Shown piece by piece: positions 8,251 through 18,280 of a DNA stretch of 64,000 nucleotides (position 1 is the stretch's first letter; every line of letters starts with the position of its first letter). The stretch is from the NCBI GenBank assembly GCA_031296935.1, contig JAVDPD010000009.1, positions 1-64,000 of the forward strand. The letters are read 5' to 3'. The position numbers were made by a program, and so were the translations under genes. The notes beneath the pieces were generated by a model. That model saw only the letters and a program-made list of their open reading frames with translations, was not told the origin of the DNA and ran no database searches. Source of the DNA: Cerasicoccus maritimus. GTDB taxonomy: Bacteria; Verrucomicrobiota; Verrucomicrobiia; Opitutales; Cerasicoccaceae.

Positions 8251-11200
8251 ATGGCTGAGCCCTGGCAAATCGCTGCAGACACCGGTGGCACCTTTACTGA
8301 CTTAATTGGCGTGGACCCGAAAGGGCGTCCGCATCGCGCCAAGGTGCTCTCAAATGCCAGCTTGCGCGCCATGATCACGGCCAAGCCGGGAGCCGGTTGG
8401 GTGCACTTGGAAGCCAGTTGGGGTTTGCCTGACGGATTCTTTCGCGGCTTCACCGCGCTTTTTCCCGGCGGCGAAGCTTTTCGCGTTTTGGACTACCGTT
8501 CGCGGGACAAGGCGTTGTTGCTCGAAGTCGAAGGACGTTTGCCGCCGGGTAGTCTGATCGAACTGACGACCGGCGAAGAGGCACCCATTCTCGGCGCTCG
8601 CGTGATGACGCGCACGCCTGGGGATCAGCCCCTGCCGCCAATCAACTTGCGCCTCGGCACCACGCGCGGCACGAATGCGCTGCTGGAGCGCAAGGGCGCG
8701 AAAACGGCGTTTTTTGTCACTAAAGGCTTTGGTGATTTACTATCGATTGGCGACCAGCGGCGTCCCGATTTGTTTGCGCTCGCCATTGATAAACCGCGCC
8801 AACTGGCAAAGCACGTGATCGAAATCGATGCGCGCATGGATGCCGATGGCCGCGAGATTCAATCGCTAGTATTGGATGAAGCTTTGCGGGACAAAGTGAC
8901 TGCTGCGCGGGTGGCTGGTTGCGATGCGGCAGCAGTGACGCTGCTGCACAGTTACCAGAATCCAGCGCATGAACAAATGCTTGGCGGATTTTTGCGTGAA
9001 GCTGGTTTTAGCGTAGTAACACTGTCTTCGGAACTCGCGCCATTTATTAAAATTTTGCCGCGTGCGCAAACGACGGTGGTCGACGCTTACTTAAGCCCGA
9101 TTATGAACGCCTACCTCGACCAAGTGCAGGGTGCGTTGAGTGACGGGCGTTTGCGCGTGATGACCAGTGCCGGGGGGTTGATGGCGCGGGCTGATTTCCG
9201 CGCGAAGGATGCGTTGCTCAGTGGTCCCGCCGGTGGTGTCGTAGGTGCCGTGGCCGCAGGCAAACAATCAGGTAGCCCGTGCGTGATTGCCTTCGATATG
9301 GGCGGCACAAGCACAGATGTTTCACGCAGTGAAGGGACGTTTGATTATCGCTCCAGTCATCGTGTTGGCGATGCGTCGATCCTGGCGCCCGCATTGAAAA
9401 TCGAAACCGTGGCGGCAGGTGGCGGCTCGATATGTGGTTGGGATGGACGAAAACTTTTTGTCGGGCCCGACAGCGCGGGCGCGTATCCGGGGCCAGCGTG
9501 TTATGGCGCGGGTGGTCCATTGACGGTGACAGATGTGAACCTACTGCTTGGGCGCGTGTTGCCCAGTGCATTCAGCATTCCAGTTTATCCTGAGCATGCG
9601 GCGAAGGCGGCTGACGCGATTGCGGCCAATGCGGGCATTGCGCGCGAGGAATTATTGTCCGGCTTCCTTCGCATCGCCAACGAACGTATGGCCGCAGCGA
9701 TCGAAACGATTTCGGTGCGCGAGGGCTATGATCCGCGCGAGTACGCGCTGGTAGCATTTGGCGGCGCCGGTGGTTTGCACGCCTGTGCGATAGCGGATGA
9801 GCTCGGTGTCGAGACGGTGCTCTTTCCGACGCATGCGGGTATCTTGAGCGCGTATGGCATTCAGCAGGCAGCGATTGAGCGCATTGGCCAGCGCCAGATA
9901 ATGGAGCTACTCGATGTTGTTGAGGAAACTTTAGAAGCCACGCTGAAGGAAATCGCCGAGGAACTCAGGGGGGCAATGACGGGTGAGGGCGTGGATGCTG
10001 CGCATCTCGTTACGCGCCACAACCGAGTAGTGCTCCGACTGAAGGGGCAGGAGTCTACGCTGACCATCGAACACGTTTCGGATTTGGCGGCCGCTTTTCG
10101 TCGCGAATACGTGCAAGTTTTCGGTTATTATCCTGAGGGTCGCGCAATCGAAGTCGTGGCCGTGGAAGTTGTGGTTGCGACTGTATCGTCGGTCTTGCCA
10201 CGGGAAATATTTGCCGCCGATCCTAAGGCGTTGCCAGCGGTTAAAACCACGGATGCTGGCGTGGCGATTTGGGCGCGTGGCGAGTTACCAGTCTGCGGCC
10301 AAGTGACAGGGCCAGCGGTGGTGTTTGATGACACGTGCACTTTATTTATCGATGCTGCCTGGAGTGCGGTGATGGGCGACCGCGGCACGCTGCGATTAAC
10401 ACGTCATGCCCAAACCGAGCGCGAAGTTGCCGTCAATGAAGCTGTCGCGCGGGAGTTGTTTACGAATCGTTTTCGACAGGTGGTTGAAGAGATGGGCGTG
10501 CAACTTGAGCGTACGGCGGTGTCGACCAATGTAAAGGAGCGCCTGGATTTCTCCTGCGCGCTACTCGATGCGCAAGGGCGGCTGATCGCCAACGCACCGC
10601 ACATCCCGGTGCACCTCGGCGCCTTGGGGCTTTGTGTGCGCACGGTTGCCGAGCAGATGGAGCTGGCACCAGGCGATGTCGTGGTGACGAATCACCCCGG
10701 CTACGGCGGTTCGCATTTGCCGGATGTCACGGTGATTGCACCGGTGTTTCAAGGTGAGCGCCTAATTGGCTATGTGGCGAATCGCGCGCATCACGCGGAG
10801 CTGGGTGGCATTCGCCCGGGATCTATGCCGCCGAATGCAACTTGCCTCGCCGAAGAGGGTGTGGTGATCAAGCCGATGTATTTATTTCGCGCGGGCGAAA
10901 GCTGCATGAGCGAGTTGGAATTGCTGCTGCGTGAGGCGGCATACCCATCGCGCGCGGTTTCGGATAACTTGGCAGACTTGAATGCGCAGGTGGCGGCGAA
11001 TCGTCGCGGCGCTTCTCAGTTGCTAGCTATGGCCGAGGCCTATGGCGTGGATCAGGTTGCGCACTACATGCAGGCCTTATTGGATTTTTCAGCGGAAGCT
11101 CTATGCGCTAAGTTGGAGAGCTTTGGCTCCGATGTGAAAACACAGATTTCCACACTCGATGATGGCAGCGAAATCCAGGTGGCGATGGTATGGCGGGATC

Positions 11201-11964
11201 GTGTGTTGTCCGTGGATTTCAGCGGGACGGCTTTGAGGCATCCGGGGAACCTGAATGCGACGCCGGCGATTACCAGTAGCGCGTTGATCTACGTGCTGCG
11301 TTTGTTGGTGCGCGAAGATATTCCGCTCAACGAAGGCTTGCTCGCGCCAGTAAAGTTGACCTTGCCACGTTGCTTCTTGAATCCGGAGTTTCCTGAGGAT
11401 CCACGTGAAGCGCCTCCAGTGGTTGGTGGTAACGTGGAGACGAGTCAGCGTGTGGTAGAATGTTGTTTGCGTGCACTTGGCATTGTGGCCGATAGTCAGG
11501 GCACGATGAATAACTTCATCTTCGGCAATGACTCGCTGAGTTACTACGAAACGATTGGTGGTGGCGCGGGCGCAGGCCGCGGCTTTTATGGCGCATCGGG
11601 CGTACACACGCATATGACTAACACTGCGATCACTGATCCGGAAATTTTTGAGCGGCGTTACCCACTGCGTTTGTGGCGCTTTGTCTTACGTGAGGAATCC
11701 GGGGGTAGTGGCCGTTGGCGTGGTGGCGATGGCTTGGTGCGCGAAGTCGAATTTTTACAGCCGATGTCGGTGTCGCTCTTAACTCAGCATCGCGAGCGTG
11801 GGCCGATGGGGCAAGCGGGTGGCGGGGATGGTTTACCGGGTAAGCAAAAACGAATTCGATTGGACGGCAGCTATGAGTTCTTGTCAGCGTGCGTTCATTA
11901 TGAAGCGGAGGCCGGCGAACGGCTCTGCATCGAAACTCCCGGTGGAGGTGGGTTTGGGGTATAA
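8251..11964 (+). CDS. 5-oxoprolinase-type hydantoinase, HyuA-HyuB fusion
   Basis: ATP-dependent amidohydrolase family that opens 5-oxoproline or hydantoin rings. The 1237-residue protein joins a HyuA half (about residues 1-700: an N-terminal [12 protein letters not shown]-binding motif, then [11 protein letters not shown] and GPACYGAGG) to a HyuB half (about 720-1237: [17 protein letters not shown] near the start, [11 protein letters not shown] and a terminal ETPGGGGFG). The length and order match eukaryote-like single-chain 5-oxoprolinases, so glutamate recovery from pyroglutamate is the likeliest reaction; a hydantoinase role is the alternative. It uses more AT-ending codons than the cys genes. 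Its stop codon abuts the next start codon with no spacer, suggesting translational coupling. Confidence 0.88.
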   Translation: MAEPWQIAADTGGTFTDLIGVDPKGRPHRAKVLSNASLRAMITAKPGAGWVHLEASWGLPDGFFRGFTALFPGGEAFRVLDYRSRDKALLLEVEGRLPPGSLIELTTGEEAPILGARVMTRTPGDQPLPPINLRLGTTRGTNALLERKGAKTAFFVTKGFGDLLSIGDQRRPDLFALAIDKPRQLAKHVIEIDARMDADGREIQSLVLDEALRDKVTAARVAGCDAAAVTLLHSYQNPAHEQMLGGFLREAGFSVVTLSSELAPFIKILPRAQTTVVDAYLSPIMNAYLDQVQGALSDGRLRVMTSAGGLMARADFRAKDALLSGPAGGVVGAVAAGKQSGSPCVIAFDMGGTSTDVSRSEGTFDYRSSHRVGDASILAPALKIETVAAGGGSICGWDGRKLFVGPDSAGAYPGPACYGAGGPLTVTDVNLLLGRVLPSAFSIPVYPEHAAKAADAIAANAGIAREELLSGFLRIANERMAAAIETISVREGYDPREYALVAFGGAGGLHACAIADELGVETVLFPTHAGILSAYGIQQAAIERIGQRQIMELLDVVEETLEATLKEIAEELRGAMTGEGVDAAHLVTRHNRVVLRLKGQESTLTIEHVSDLAAAFRREYVQVFGYYPEGRAIEVVAVEVVVATVSSVLPREIFAADPKALPAVKTTDAGVAIWARGELPVCGQVTGPAVVFDDTCTLFIDAAWSAVMGDRGTLRLTRHAQTEREVAVNEAVARELFTNRFRQVVEEMGVQLERTAVSTNVKERLDFSCALLDAQGRLIANAPHIPVHLGALGLCVRTVAEQMELAPGDVVVTNHPGYGGSHLPDVTVIAPVFQGERLIGYVANRAHHAELGGIRPGSMPPNATCLAEEGVVIKPMYLFRAGESCMSELELLLREAAYPSRAVSDNLADLNAQVAANRRGASQLLAMAEAYGVDQVAHYMQALLDFSAEALCAKLESFGSDVKTQISTLDDGSEIQVAMVWRDRVLSVDFSGTALRHPGNLNATPAITSSALIYVLRLLVREDIPLNEGLLAPVKLTLPRCFLNPEFPEDPREAPPVVGGNVETSQRVVECCLRALGIVADSQGTMNNFIFGNDSLSYYETIGGGAGAGRGFYGASGVHTHMTNTAITDPEIFERRYPLRLWRFVLREESGGSGRWRGGDGLVREVEFLQPMSVSLLTQHRERGPMGQAGGGDGLPGKQKRIRLDGSYEFLSACVHYEAEAGERLCIETPGGGGFGV

Positions 11965-12909
11965 ATGAAGACCGCGATTATTCATCACCCCGATTGTGCG
12001 CTGCACGATACAGGCGGCTATCATCCAGAGCGACCCGAGCGGACGAAAGCAGTCGTCGATGCGTTGCGCGAAAACTTTAATGATGATCAGCTGAATTGGG
12101 TTTTAGCGGACAAGGCGGCGTTGTCGTGGGTGGAGCAGGTTCATGATGGCGCTTATGTGAGACAGATTGAGGAAGCGTGCTTGCGCGGGGATGATGTGTT
12201 GGATCGCGGCGATACCCAAGTCTGCATGGAGTCGTTTGATGTGGCGCGTTTGTCGGCTGGTGGCGCGATGCTCGCCGTAGATCAGGTGATGCAAGGTAAA
12301 GCGAAGAACGCGTTTAGCGTAATGCGCCCCCCCGGGCATCATGCCGAACGCGCGCAAGCGATGGGCTTTTGTTTGTTCAACAACGTGGCGGTGGCCGCGC
12401 GTTATGCACAGCAGCAATATGACTTGAAGCGCGTGGCGATCATCGACATCGACGTGCATCATGGCAACGGCACGCAAGCGGCGTTTTATGATGACCCATC
12501 GGTTTACTTCGTGAGCTTTCATCAGTATCCGTTCTATCCGGGTACGGGCATGGCGAGAGAGAAGGGCGCAGGTGAAGGGCTTGGCTATACGTTAAACATT
12601 CCACTCGTTGCAGGTGCAGAATACCCCGAGTATTTACTGGCGTGGGAAACAGAAGTCTTGCCAGCTTTAACCGACTTTAAGCCGGAGATGATTTTGATCT
12701 CTGCTGGTTTTGATGCGCATATTGACGATCCACTCGCAAACATGAAATTGAATGACCGTGACTTCTACGAGTTAACGGAATTGATCAAAGACTTTGCCAT
12801 GCAAAGCTGCGGTGGGCGTTTGGTCTCGGTGTTGGAAGGCGGCTATAACTTGGAAGCCTTGGCGCGCGCATCGGTTCGCCATGTGCAATCGCTTTGCGAT
12901 GTAAAGTAA
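11965..12909 (+). CDS. histone deacetylase family protein (zinc-dependent deacetylase)
   Basis: Arginase-fold deacetylase of the HDAC/acetoin-utilisation/acetylpolyamine amidohydrolase family. The 314-residue protein has the landmarks RPPGHHAE (catalytic His pair), DIDVHHGNGTQ (zinc Asp and His), FHQYPFYPGTG, and SAGFDAHIDDPLA with the second zinc Asp. Substrates in bacteria include acetylated lysine and acetylpolyamines, and the sequence does not decide which. It starts directly after the stop codon of the 5-oxoprolinase gene, so the two are co-transcribed. The next gene, 445 bp on, encodes a histone H1-like protein, a suggestive but unproven pairing. Confidence 0.9.
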   Translation: MKTAIIHHPDCALHDTGGYHPERPERTKAVVDALRENFNDDQLNWVLADKAALSWVEQVHDGAYVRQIEEACLRGDDVLDRGDTQVCMESFDVARLSAGGAMLAVDQVMQGKAKNAFSVMRPPGHHAERAQAMGFCLFNNVAVAARYAQQQYDLKRVAIIDIDVHHGNGTQAAFYDDPSVYFVSFHQYPFYPGTGMAREKGAGEGLGYTLNIPLVAGAEYPEYLLAWETEVLPALTDFKPEMILISAGFDAHIDDPLANMKLNDRDFYELTELIKDFAMQSCGGRLVSVLEGGYNLEALARASVRHVQSLCDVK

Positions 12910-13354
12910 GTCGTGCTTGTCGCCAGACTTTGCATGGCAGAGTTACATTGAGGTAATGGTTGGGTAACTTTATGATTGATATTTAGTCACCAAGTTGCTA
13001 ACTAGCGTCTATAAGAAGAGGCTTAAAGCTTTTAACCTTATTTCAAGTGATCGCACTTCGCTTACAGCGCACCGCACAAAAACAGAATTTAGGATCTTGC
13101 CAGTTGCAGAATCCGAAGGAGGTTGCCTCCAAAAAATTAAGCAGTGTATCACCGGGTGTTTTTAATTTACCTTATCTCGATTGCGCGTGTCGTTTGCTTG
13201 TTCGCATGCGCGTAAATTTAAGTGAGTCTGCAATGTCGGTTGTGGCTAAGTTGCTGCTCACGATAATTTCTCACCGTTCTAATCTGAACACTGGGTTTAG
13301 CCCAAGTTTGTTCATCGGTGAGACGCTACAAACCAAGTAAAGGACTAACCGAAT
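12910..13354. other. intergenic region upstream of the H1-like gene
   Basis: 445 bp with no convincing gene; the open frame at 13047-13340 has no family resemblance and atypical composition. A weak promoter match lies at 13240-13267 (TTGTGG, 16 bp, GATAAT), leaving an 87-nt untranslated leader before the H1-like start. No strong hairpin was seen. Confidence 0.5.
13240..13267 (+). promoter_or_regulatory. candidate sigma-70-type promoter of the H1-like gene
   Basis: TTGTGG (13240-13245) and GATAAT (13262-13267) are separated by 16 bp, upstream of a gene that in other bacteria is highly expressed. This is a motif match only. Confidence 0.35.
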
Positions 13355-13897
13355 ATGGCTACGAAAAAGAAAACCAAGAAAGCCGCTGTTAAAAAAGCTG
13401 CTGTAAAAAAGGTCGCGAAGAAGGCCGTAAAAAAACCAGCTGCCAAGAAAGCGGCTGTTAAGAAAATTGCCAAGAAAGCTCCCGCGAAAAAGGCAGCTAA
13501 GAAGGCAGTGAAGAAGGTCGCCAAGAAAGCGGTCAAAAAAGTGGCTAAGAAGAAAGTCGCGAAAAAGGCTGTTAAGAAAGCCGTGAAGAAGGCGGCGAAA
13601 AAGGCAGTCAAGAAAGCCGCAGTCAAGAAGGTTGCCAAAAAGAAGGTCGCTAAGAAAGCGGTTAAGAAGGCAGCGAAAAAAGCACCAGCTAAGAAAGCTG
13701 CCAAAAAGGCGGTCAAGAAGGTTGCGAAAAAGAAGGTCGCTAAGAAAGCGGTTAAGAAGGCAGCGAAAAAAGCACCAACTAAGAAAGCTGCCAAGAAGGC
13801 GATCAAGAAGGTTGCGAAAAAGAAGGTCGCCAAGAAGGCTCCTGCCAAGAAGAAAGCCCCGGCTAAGAAGAAAGCGAAGAAGTCCAAGAAGAAGTAA
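13355..13897 (+). CDS. histone H1-like lysine/alanine-rich DNA-binding protein
   Basis: The 180-residue protein consists almost entirely of Lys, Ala and Val in repeats such as AVKKAAKKA and AKKKVAKK, with occasional APAKK, like the tail of histone H1 and bacterial Hc1/AlgP-type proteins. Role inferred from the family: non-specific, charge-driven binding and compaction of DNA. There is no globular domain. Unlike most genes here it has a Shine-Dalgarno-like AAAGGA 10 nt before the ATG. The coding DNA includes a recent 90-bp tandem duplication (13631-13810). Such low-complexity genes vary in length by slippage, so its size may differ between strains. Confidence 0.85.
   Translation: MATKKKTKKAAVKKAAVKKVAKKAVKKPAAKKAAVKKIAKKAPAKKAAKKAVKKVAKKAVKKVAKKKVAKKAVKKAVKKAAKKAVKKAAVKKVAKKKVAKKAVKKAAKKAPAKKAAKKAVKKVAKKKVAKKAVKKAAKKAPTKKAAKKAIKKVAKKKVAKKAPAKKKAPAKKKAKKSKKK
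13631..13810 (+). repeat. 90-bp in-frame tandem duplication inside the H1-like gene
   Basis: Bases 13631-13720 and 13721-13810 are nearly identical over 90 bp (30 codons), and a third unit begins at 13811 before diverging. Silent as well as replacement positions are shared, which indicates recent duplication rather than selection for similar protein repeats. Confidence 0.8.
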
Positions 13898-13930
13898 TCG
13901 CCAATCCGTAGCCTAGCCTATTTTCCTTTC

Positions 13931-13956
13931 GCGCCCGGCCTTTTTTGGCCGGGTGC
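13931..13956 (+). terminator. hairpin after the H1-like gene, possible terminator
   Basis: GCGCCCGGCC and GGCCGGGTGC form a 10-bp stem (one mismatch) around a TTTTTT loop, 33 bp after the stop codon. No T run follows, so termination efficiency is uncertain. Confidence 0.5.
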
Positions 13957-14024
13957 TGAAAAGGATTGCTTTGCTGGGCAGGATGCTGATTCTTGCCGGG
14001 TCTAACTAACATTAGGAATCCCAC

Positions 14025-15215
14025 ATGTCAGCATCAGAGATTATATTATCCCCCTGGGCTCGCAACATTTCCCCGTCCCCGACTCTCGCCGTCGACGCCA
14101 AGGCTAAGGCGCTCAAGGCAGAGGGTAAGGACGTCTGCGGTTTTGGTGCGGGTGAACCGGACTTTGACACGCCTGAATTTATCAAGCAAGCGTGCGAGGA
14201 ATCCCTGCGTCGCGGGGACACGAAATACGCGCCCGCAGCCGGCATTCCCAAGTTGCGCGCTGCTCTCGCCGAAAAATACATCACCGAAAACGGTGTTGTC
14301 GGCGTAAAGCCGGAGCAAATCGTGGTTAGCCCTGGTGGCAAGTTTTCCTGCTACTTGGCGATTCTCTCGGTTTGTGGCCCCGGTGACGAAGTTATCATTC
14401 CGGCCCCTTATTGGGTGAGCTATCCGGAGATGGTCAAACTGGCCGGCGCAACGCCGAAGTTTGTCTTTGCGGGCGATGATCAGGGCTTTAAGATTACGCC
14501 TGAGCAGCTCAAAGAAGCGATTACGCCGAAGACGCGTCTGCTCGTGCTTAATAGTCCGTCTAACCCGACTGGCGCACTTTACAACAAGGCTGAAGTCGAG
14601 GCCATCATGGCAGTCGCCATCGAAGCGGGCATTTACGTAATGTCCGACGAAATTTACGAGTATCTGCTCTATGATGGCGTGGAATTCGTCTCCCCGGCCA
14701 GCCTGAGTGAAGAAGCCGCCGCGTGCACGATAACGGTGTCTGGTTTCTCCAAGACCTTCTCCATGACCGGTTGGCGTCTCGGCACGCTCATGGCCCCGGC
14801 CCCGATCGCAAAGGCGGTTGCCAGCCTGCAAAGCCAGACTTCCTCCAATGCGACAACGTTCGCGCAGTGGGGTGCGCTGGCTGCAATGGAGCGCCCTACC
14901 GAAGCCAAGGACGCGATTGCTGGGATGCTGAAGGTTTTTGATCGTCGCCGCATGACCTTGCTCGATGGTTTAAACGCGATCGACGGCATTCGCTGCGATC
15001 GCGCACAGGGTGCCTTCTACTTGTTTCCGAACATCGGTTCCTACGGTCTATCTTCCACGGATTTCTGTGCGAAGCTCCTCGAAGACGAGCTCGTCGCCGC
15101 AGTGCCTGGTGTCGCCTTTGGCGCAGATGATTACATGCGCGTGTCTTACGCCACGAGCGACGAAGTCATCTCCAAGGGGCTTGAGCGCTTGGCGCGTTTT
15201 TGCCAAGGGCTGTAA
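14025..15215 (+). CDS. aspC: pyridoxal phosphate-dependent aspartate aminotransferase
   Basis: Class I aminotransferase interconverting aspartate and oxaloacetate with 2-oxoglutarate/glutamate. The 396-residue protein has the prephenate/aspartate aminotransferase subgroup Ib look: [10 protein letters not shown] at 41-50, NSPSNPTGA at 176-184, the PLP lysine K243 in [15 protein letters not shown], and a conserved C-terminal RVSYATS. It is a single-gene unit with its own terminator. The exact keto acid range, including a possible prephenate role, cannot be read from the sequence. Confidence 0.92.
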   Translation: MSASEIILSPWARNISPSPTLAVDAKAKALKAEGKDVCGFGAGEPDFDTPEFIKQACEESLRRGDTKYAPAAGIPKLRAALAEKYITENGVVGVKPEQIVVSPGGKFSCYLAILSVCGPGDEVIIPAPYWVSYPEMVKLAGATPKFVFAGDDQGFKITPEQLKEAITPKTRLLVLNSPSNPTGALYNKAEVEAIMAVAIEAGIYVMSDEIYEYLLYDGVEFVSPASLSEEAAACTITVSGFSKTFSMTGWRLGTLMAPAPIAKAVASLQSQTSSNATTFAQWGALAAMERPTEAKDAIAGMLKVFDRRRMTLLDGLNAIDGIRCDRAQGAFYLFPNIGSYGLSSTDFCAKLLEDELVAAVPGVAFGADDYMRVSYATSDEVISKGLERLARFCQGL

Positions 15216-15238
15216 GATTATCGGCAGATATTTTCCTA

Positions 15239-15273
15239 AGCGGGAGGCGTTTTATCGTCTCCCGCTTTTTTTG
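15239..15273 (+). terminator. Rho-independent terminator of aspC
   Basis: An 11-bp stem beginning AGCGGGAG and closing with CTCCCGCT, one G-U pair, followed by seven T. Confidence 0.9.
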
Positions 15274-15404
15274 TTACAGATGGCTGAAGTCCCTGAAAGC
15301 AGATGTAACATTAAAGTTCTTGGAATTTTTTGTCAGCTGAGTGGTCTAGTAACATCGCTGAAACGCTTGTGTTTCTTGGTTGTAACAACTAGCTTTGCTT
15401 AGCT

Positions 15405-15890
15405 ATGCCGATTGAGATCGAACGAAAATTCATTGCCCGCGCCGAGGAATTGCCGCGCCCGGAGCTCAGCACGCGGCTTGAGCAGGGCTATATCAACCGC
15501 GATAAGGCCACTGTCCGCGTGCGGATCAGCGGCGATGTCTGCTATTTGACCATTAAAGGCGCCGTTCAGGGCAAAAGCCGCCTGGAGTATGAATATCCGA
15601 TCCCGCTTGACGAAGGTCGGGAGCTGCTGGAGCTGCTTTGCCGCCGCCCGGTGATCGAGAAGACGCGCCACCTCATTGACCACGCCGGGCATCGTTGGGA
15701 GGTGGATGTATTCGACGGTGAAAACGAAGGCTTGGTGATGGCGGAAGTTGAGCTCGACGATGAAGACGAGCTCGTGGAGCTGCCTGCTTGGGTTGGCCGT
15801 GAAGTCACCGATGAGCGCAAATATTCCAACGCATCTTTGGCCAAGCGTCCGTTTATAGAATGGACTGCGGAGGAGCGCGCCGAGTCATGA
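15405..15890 (+). CDS. CYTH domain triphosphatase-like protein
   Basis: CYTH proteins form a triphosphate tunnel fold and hydrolyse inorganic triphosphate, thiamine triphosphate or related substrates. The 161-residue protein opens with the ExExK signature (EIERK, residues 4-8), followed by alternating basic and acidic strands (TVRVRIS, YLTIKG, WEVDVFDGENEGLVMAEVEL) that line the tunnel. It overlaps the CHAD gene by 4 bp (ATGA) and is the first gene of a three-gene unit. CYTH and CHAD often occur together or fused and are linked to polyphosphate; here they are separate, coupled genes. Confidence 0.88.
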   Translation: MPIEIERKFIARAEELPRPELSTRLEQGYINRDKATVRVRISGDVCYLTIKGAVQGKSRLEYEYPIPLDEGRELLELLCRRPVIEKTRHLIDHAGHRWEVDVFDGENEGLVMAEVELDDEDELVELPAWVGREVTDERKYSNASLAKRPFIEWTAEERAES

Positions 15891-17524
15891 AGACTTCGAG
15901 TGGATTTCTATTGCCGATGTCCGACGAGGGGCGCCAGCAGCTGCGCGCGTTGAAGGACGCGGTAGGTCTTATCGCTGGAGGCAAGGAGCGGCGCCGCTGG
16001 GAGGTGCTTGATACCTTTGACTGGCGTCTTTTATCTGCGGATTGTGTGCTGCTGCGTGACCGCACTTGCTTTGAACTGCATCGCTGCGCTGGAGATGAAT
16101 TAATTGCGCGCGAGTCTTTTAAAGCTGCTGCTAAGCACTTGGCGATAGATGATTTTCCTGTCGGCGCTTTGCGAGACAAAGTAAGCACAGTCATGGATAT
16201 TCGTGCGGTGATGCCACGGGCGGAAGTCATCCGCGAAGTGGAAGTTTTTCGCATCGAAAATACTGACGGCAAGACCACCGTGCGCGTCGAATTGGAAACG
16301 CTATTTCGGCCAGTGGCTGGGCAGAAGGCCATGCCCTTTCGTCGGCTGATGCGCGTGGTCGCGCTGAAGGGATATGAGTCGCAGGCCGAAGCTGTTTCCA
16401 GGCAGTTGGCTGAGGCTGGTTTAGCTGAGCATGATGATACGCGGCATTATGCTTTTGCTGCGTTGGAAGCCTCGGGAGTGACGCCCTTTGACTACGCTTC
16501 AAAGATTAAGCTCGAGCTCTCGCCAAATTTGACGGCGCGGGAGGCGTGCACACGCATTTTGCTGGCTTCGTTGGAGCAGGTCCAAGTGAACGTGCCGGGA
16601 ATGTTGGCCGATATTGATTCCGAGTTTTTGCACGACTTCCGGGTAGCGCTACGCCGCACACGTTCCTTACTCCAATTGGTCCGCGGTGTGTATGCAGAGG
16701 AGCAGGTGCTTGCGCACAAGACTGCACTTGGTGATGTGATGAAACGCACGAACCGTCTGCGTGACTTGGATGTTTATTTGTTGGAACAAGGGGATTATGC
16801 GAAGCTCTTGCCGCCAGCCCTGCGTCCCGGCCTTGAAGACTTTTTTGCTGATCTCTGTAAGGAGCGTAGCAAGGTATTCAAACAGTTCGTCAAAGCGTTA
16901 CAGAGCGCTCAGGTCACGCGTGAGCTCAAGGCATGGGATCGCTTTGTGCGCAAGGAAGCTCTGAGTTCTCATGCCACAGTTCAGGACGGCGATGCGCCGG
17001 TTAAAAGTCTCGCCAATCAGCTCCTGATGAAGCGCTTCAAGCGCATCATTAAGGATGGTCGCAAGATCGCTGATGAAACGCCCGATGAGGCAGTCCACGA
17101 GCTACGGATTCAGTTTAAGAAACTGCGTTATCTGCTGGAGTTTTTCCGTTCGCTTTATGACAGCGACGAACTGGATTTTCTCATTAAGCGTTCGCGCAAA
17201 ATTCAGAATGTTCTCGGCGCATTTAACGACGTGTGCGTGCAGCAGGAGACGATTTCTCAGTATTTGAAGTCAGTCGATCTGAAGCGCCCGGAGGCTGTCC
17301 AGCTATGTGCGGCTTTGGGCGCCTTGGTTGCGGAGTTAGAGCGCAAGCGAGTATGTGAGCGCAAGAAGTTTAGGGCAGCGTTTGATACGCTGGACGATGC
17401 GCGGGTGCTCTCGGTAGCAGATCACCTCTTTCGACCGATCATAGTTGAAGTTTCCACGAACCCGCCGATGTTCGCCCCCGCAAAGAAACCCAAACCCAAG
17501 AAAGCGAAGAAAATATCACGATGA
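15887..17524 (+). CDS. CHAD domain protein
   Basis: The 545-residue product starts at an ATG overlapping the CYTH stop codon, with GGAGG 13-17 nt upstream; a longer frame would only add nine residues. Residues about 1-190 resemble a degenerate CYTH-like half without a clear ExExK. Residues about 220-500 are the CHAD domain, with helices rich in conserved His and Arg (FLHDFRVALRRTRSLL and VHELRIQFKKLRYLLEFF). CHAD helices bind polyphosphate in characterised proteins. The C-terminus ends in a short Lys/Pro tail. Its last 4 bp overlap the start of the ParA gene. A polyphosphate-binding partner of the upstream CYTH enzyme is the working inference. Confidence 0.85.
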   Translation: MKTSSGFLLPMSDEGRQQLRALKDAVGLIAGGKERRRWEVLDTFDWRLLSADCVLLRDRTCFELHRCAGDELIARESFKAAAKHLAIDDFPVGALRDKVSTVMDIRAVMPRAEVIREVEVFRIENTDGKTTVRVELETLFRPVAGQKAMPFRRLMRVVALKGYESQAEAVSRQLAEAGLAEHDDTRHYAFAALEASGVTPFDYASKIKLELSPNLTAREACTRILLASLEQVQVNVPGMLADIDSEFLHDFRVALRRTRSLLQLVRGVYAEEQVLAHKTALGDVMKRTNRLRDLDVYLLEQGDYAKLLPPALRPGLEDFFADLCKERSKVFKQFVKALQSAQVTRELKAWDRFVRKEALSSHATVQDGDAPVKSLANQLLMKRFKRIIKDGRKIADETPDEAVHELRIQFKKLRYLLEFFRSLYDSDELDFLIKRSRKIQNVLGAFNDVCVQQETISQYLKSVDLKRPEAVQLCAALGALVAELERKRVCERKKFRAAFDTLDDARVLSVADHLFRPIIVEVSTNPPMFAPAKKPKPKKAKKISR

Positions 17525-18270
17525 AGGTATTGGCAGTTTATAACATTAAGGGTGGGGTGGGTAAAACGGCCGCCGCCGTCAACTTGGCATTCTTATCGGC
17601 GCAATCGGGTAACCGTACCTTGCTCTGCGATCTGGACCCGCAGGGGTCTTCGTCGTTTTACTTTCGCGTGCGGCCGGATAAAAAGCACGGGCCGAAGAAG
17701 CTGCTACAAGGCGGCAAGAAGCTAGATCGCGAGATCCGCGAATCGGACTACCCAAACTTGCATTTGCTGCCGTCGGCGATGGCTTATCGGAATCTCGACA
17801 TCGAGCTCGACCACTCCAAGCGTTCGAAAAAGCGCCTCCGTGAATCGCTGAAGAGCCTGGTGGGCGACTACGATGTGATCGTGATTGACTCGCCGCCCAA
17901 TGTGACGCTGCTTAGCGAAAACATTTTCCGTGCCGCTGATGTGATCCTCGTGCCCGTGATCCCGACGACGCTCTCTATGCTTACCTACGGGCAGATCATT
18001 GATTTCTTCAAAGCTGAGGGTCTTAAGACACAAAAACTGCGCGCGTTTTTCTCGATGGTCGAGCGCCGCAAGAAGATGCATCAGGACACGATGGAGGAAA
18101 CGCGCGGCAAGGATAAGCGCTTTCTACAGCCGGTGGTTCCGATGGCGGCGGCGGTTGAGAAAATGGGGCTGCACCGCGAGCCACTGTTGGCATTCGATAC
18201 CCGTTCGCCCGCAGCTAAGGCCTACGCGGAGCTGTGGGAAGACGCCTCAATCCTGCTCCGAGAGGCTTGA
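17521..18270 (+). CDS. ParA/MinD-family ATPase
   Basis: Cytoskeletal-type ATPase that positions chromosomes, plasmids or other cell cargo. The 249-residue protein has the deviant Walker A box KGGVGKT (near residue 10), Walker A' DLDPQG and a Walker B DSPPN. No parB or parS-like repeat is adjacent. Its ATGA start overlaps the CHAD stop codon, so it is translationally coupled to CYTH and CHAD. That context suggests it may position a polyphosphate-related structure rather than segregate a replicon. This is inference. It converges on purT with 10 bp between stop codons. Confidence 0.9.
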   Translation: MKVLAVYNIKGGVGKTAAAVNLAFLSAQSGNRTLLCDLDPQGSSSFYFRVRPDKKHGPKKLLQGGKKLDREIRESDYPNLHLLPSAMAYRNLDIELDHSKRSKKRLRESLKSLVGDYDVIVIDSPPNVTLLSENIFRAADVILVPVIPTTLSMLTYGQIIDFFKAEGLKTQKLRAFFSMVERRKKMHQDTMEETRGKDKRFLQPVVPMAAAVEKMGLHREPLLAFDTRSPAAKAYAELWEDASILLREA

Positions 18271-18280
18271 AATCAGCGTG

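Noticed and set aside
13047..13340. Possible 97-residue gene before the H1-like gene
   Set aside because: No family resemblance, no leader or ribosome-binding site and atypical composition; better read as the untranslated upstream region.
13345..13887. 180-codon antisense frame rich in Phe, Ala and Leu opposite the H1-like gene
   Set aside because: It is the mirror of Lys/Ala codons; low complexity explains the lack of stop codons.
17521..18270. ParA gene as part of a chromosome partition locus
   Set aside because: No parB, parS-like sites, gidA/gidB or replication genes nearby; coupling is to CYTH and CHAD instead.
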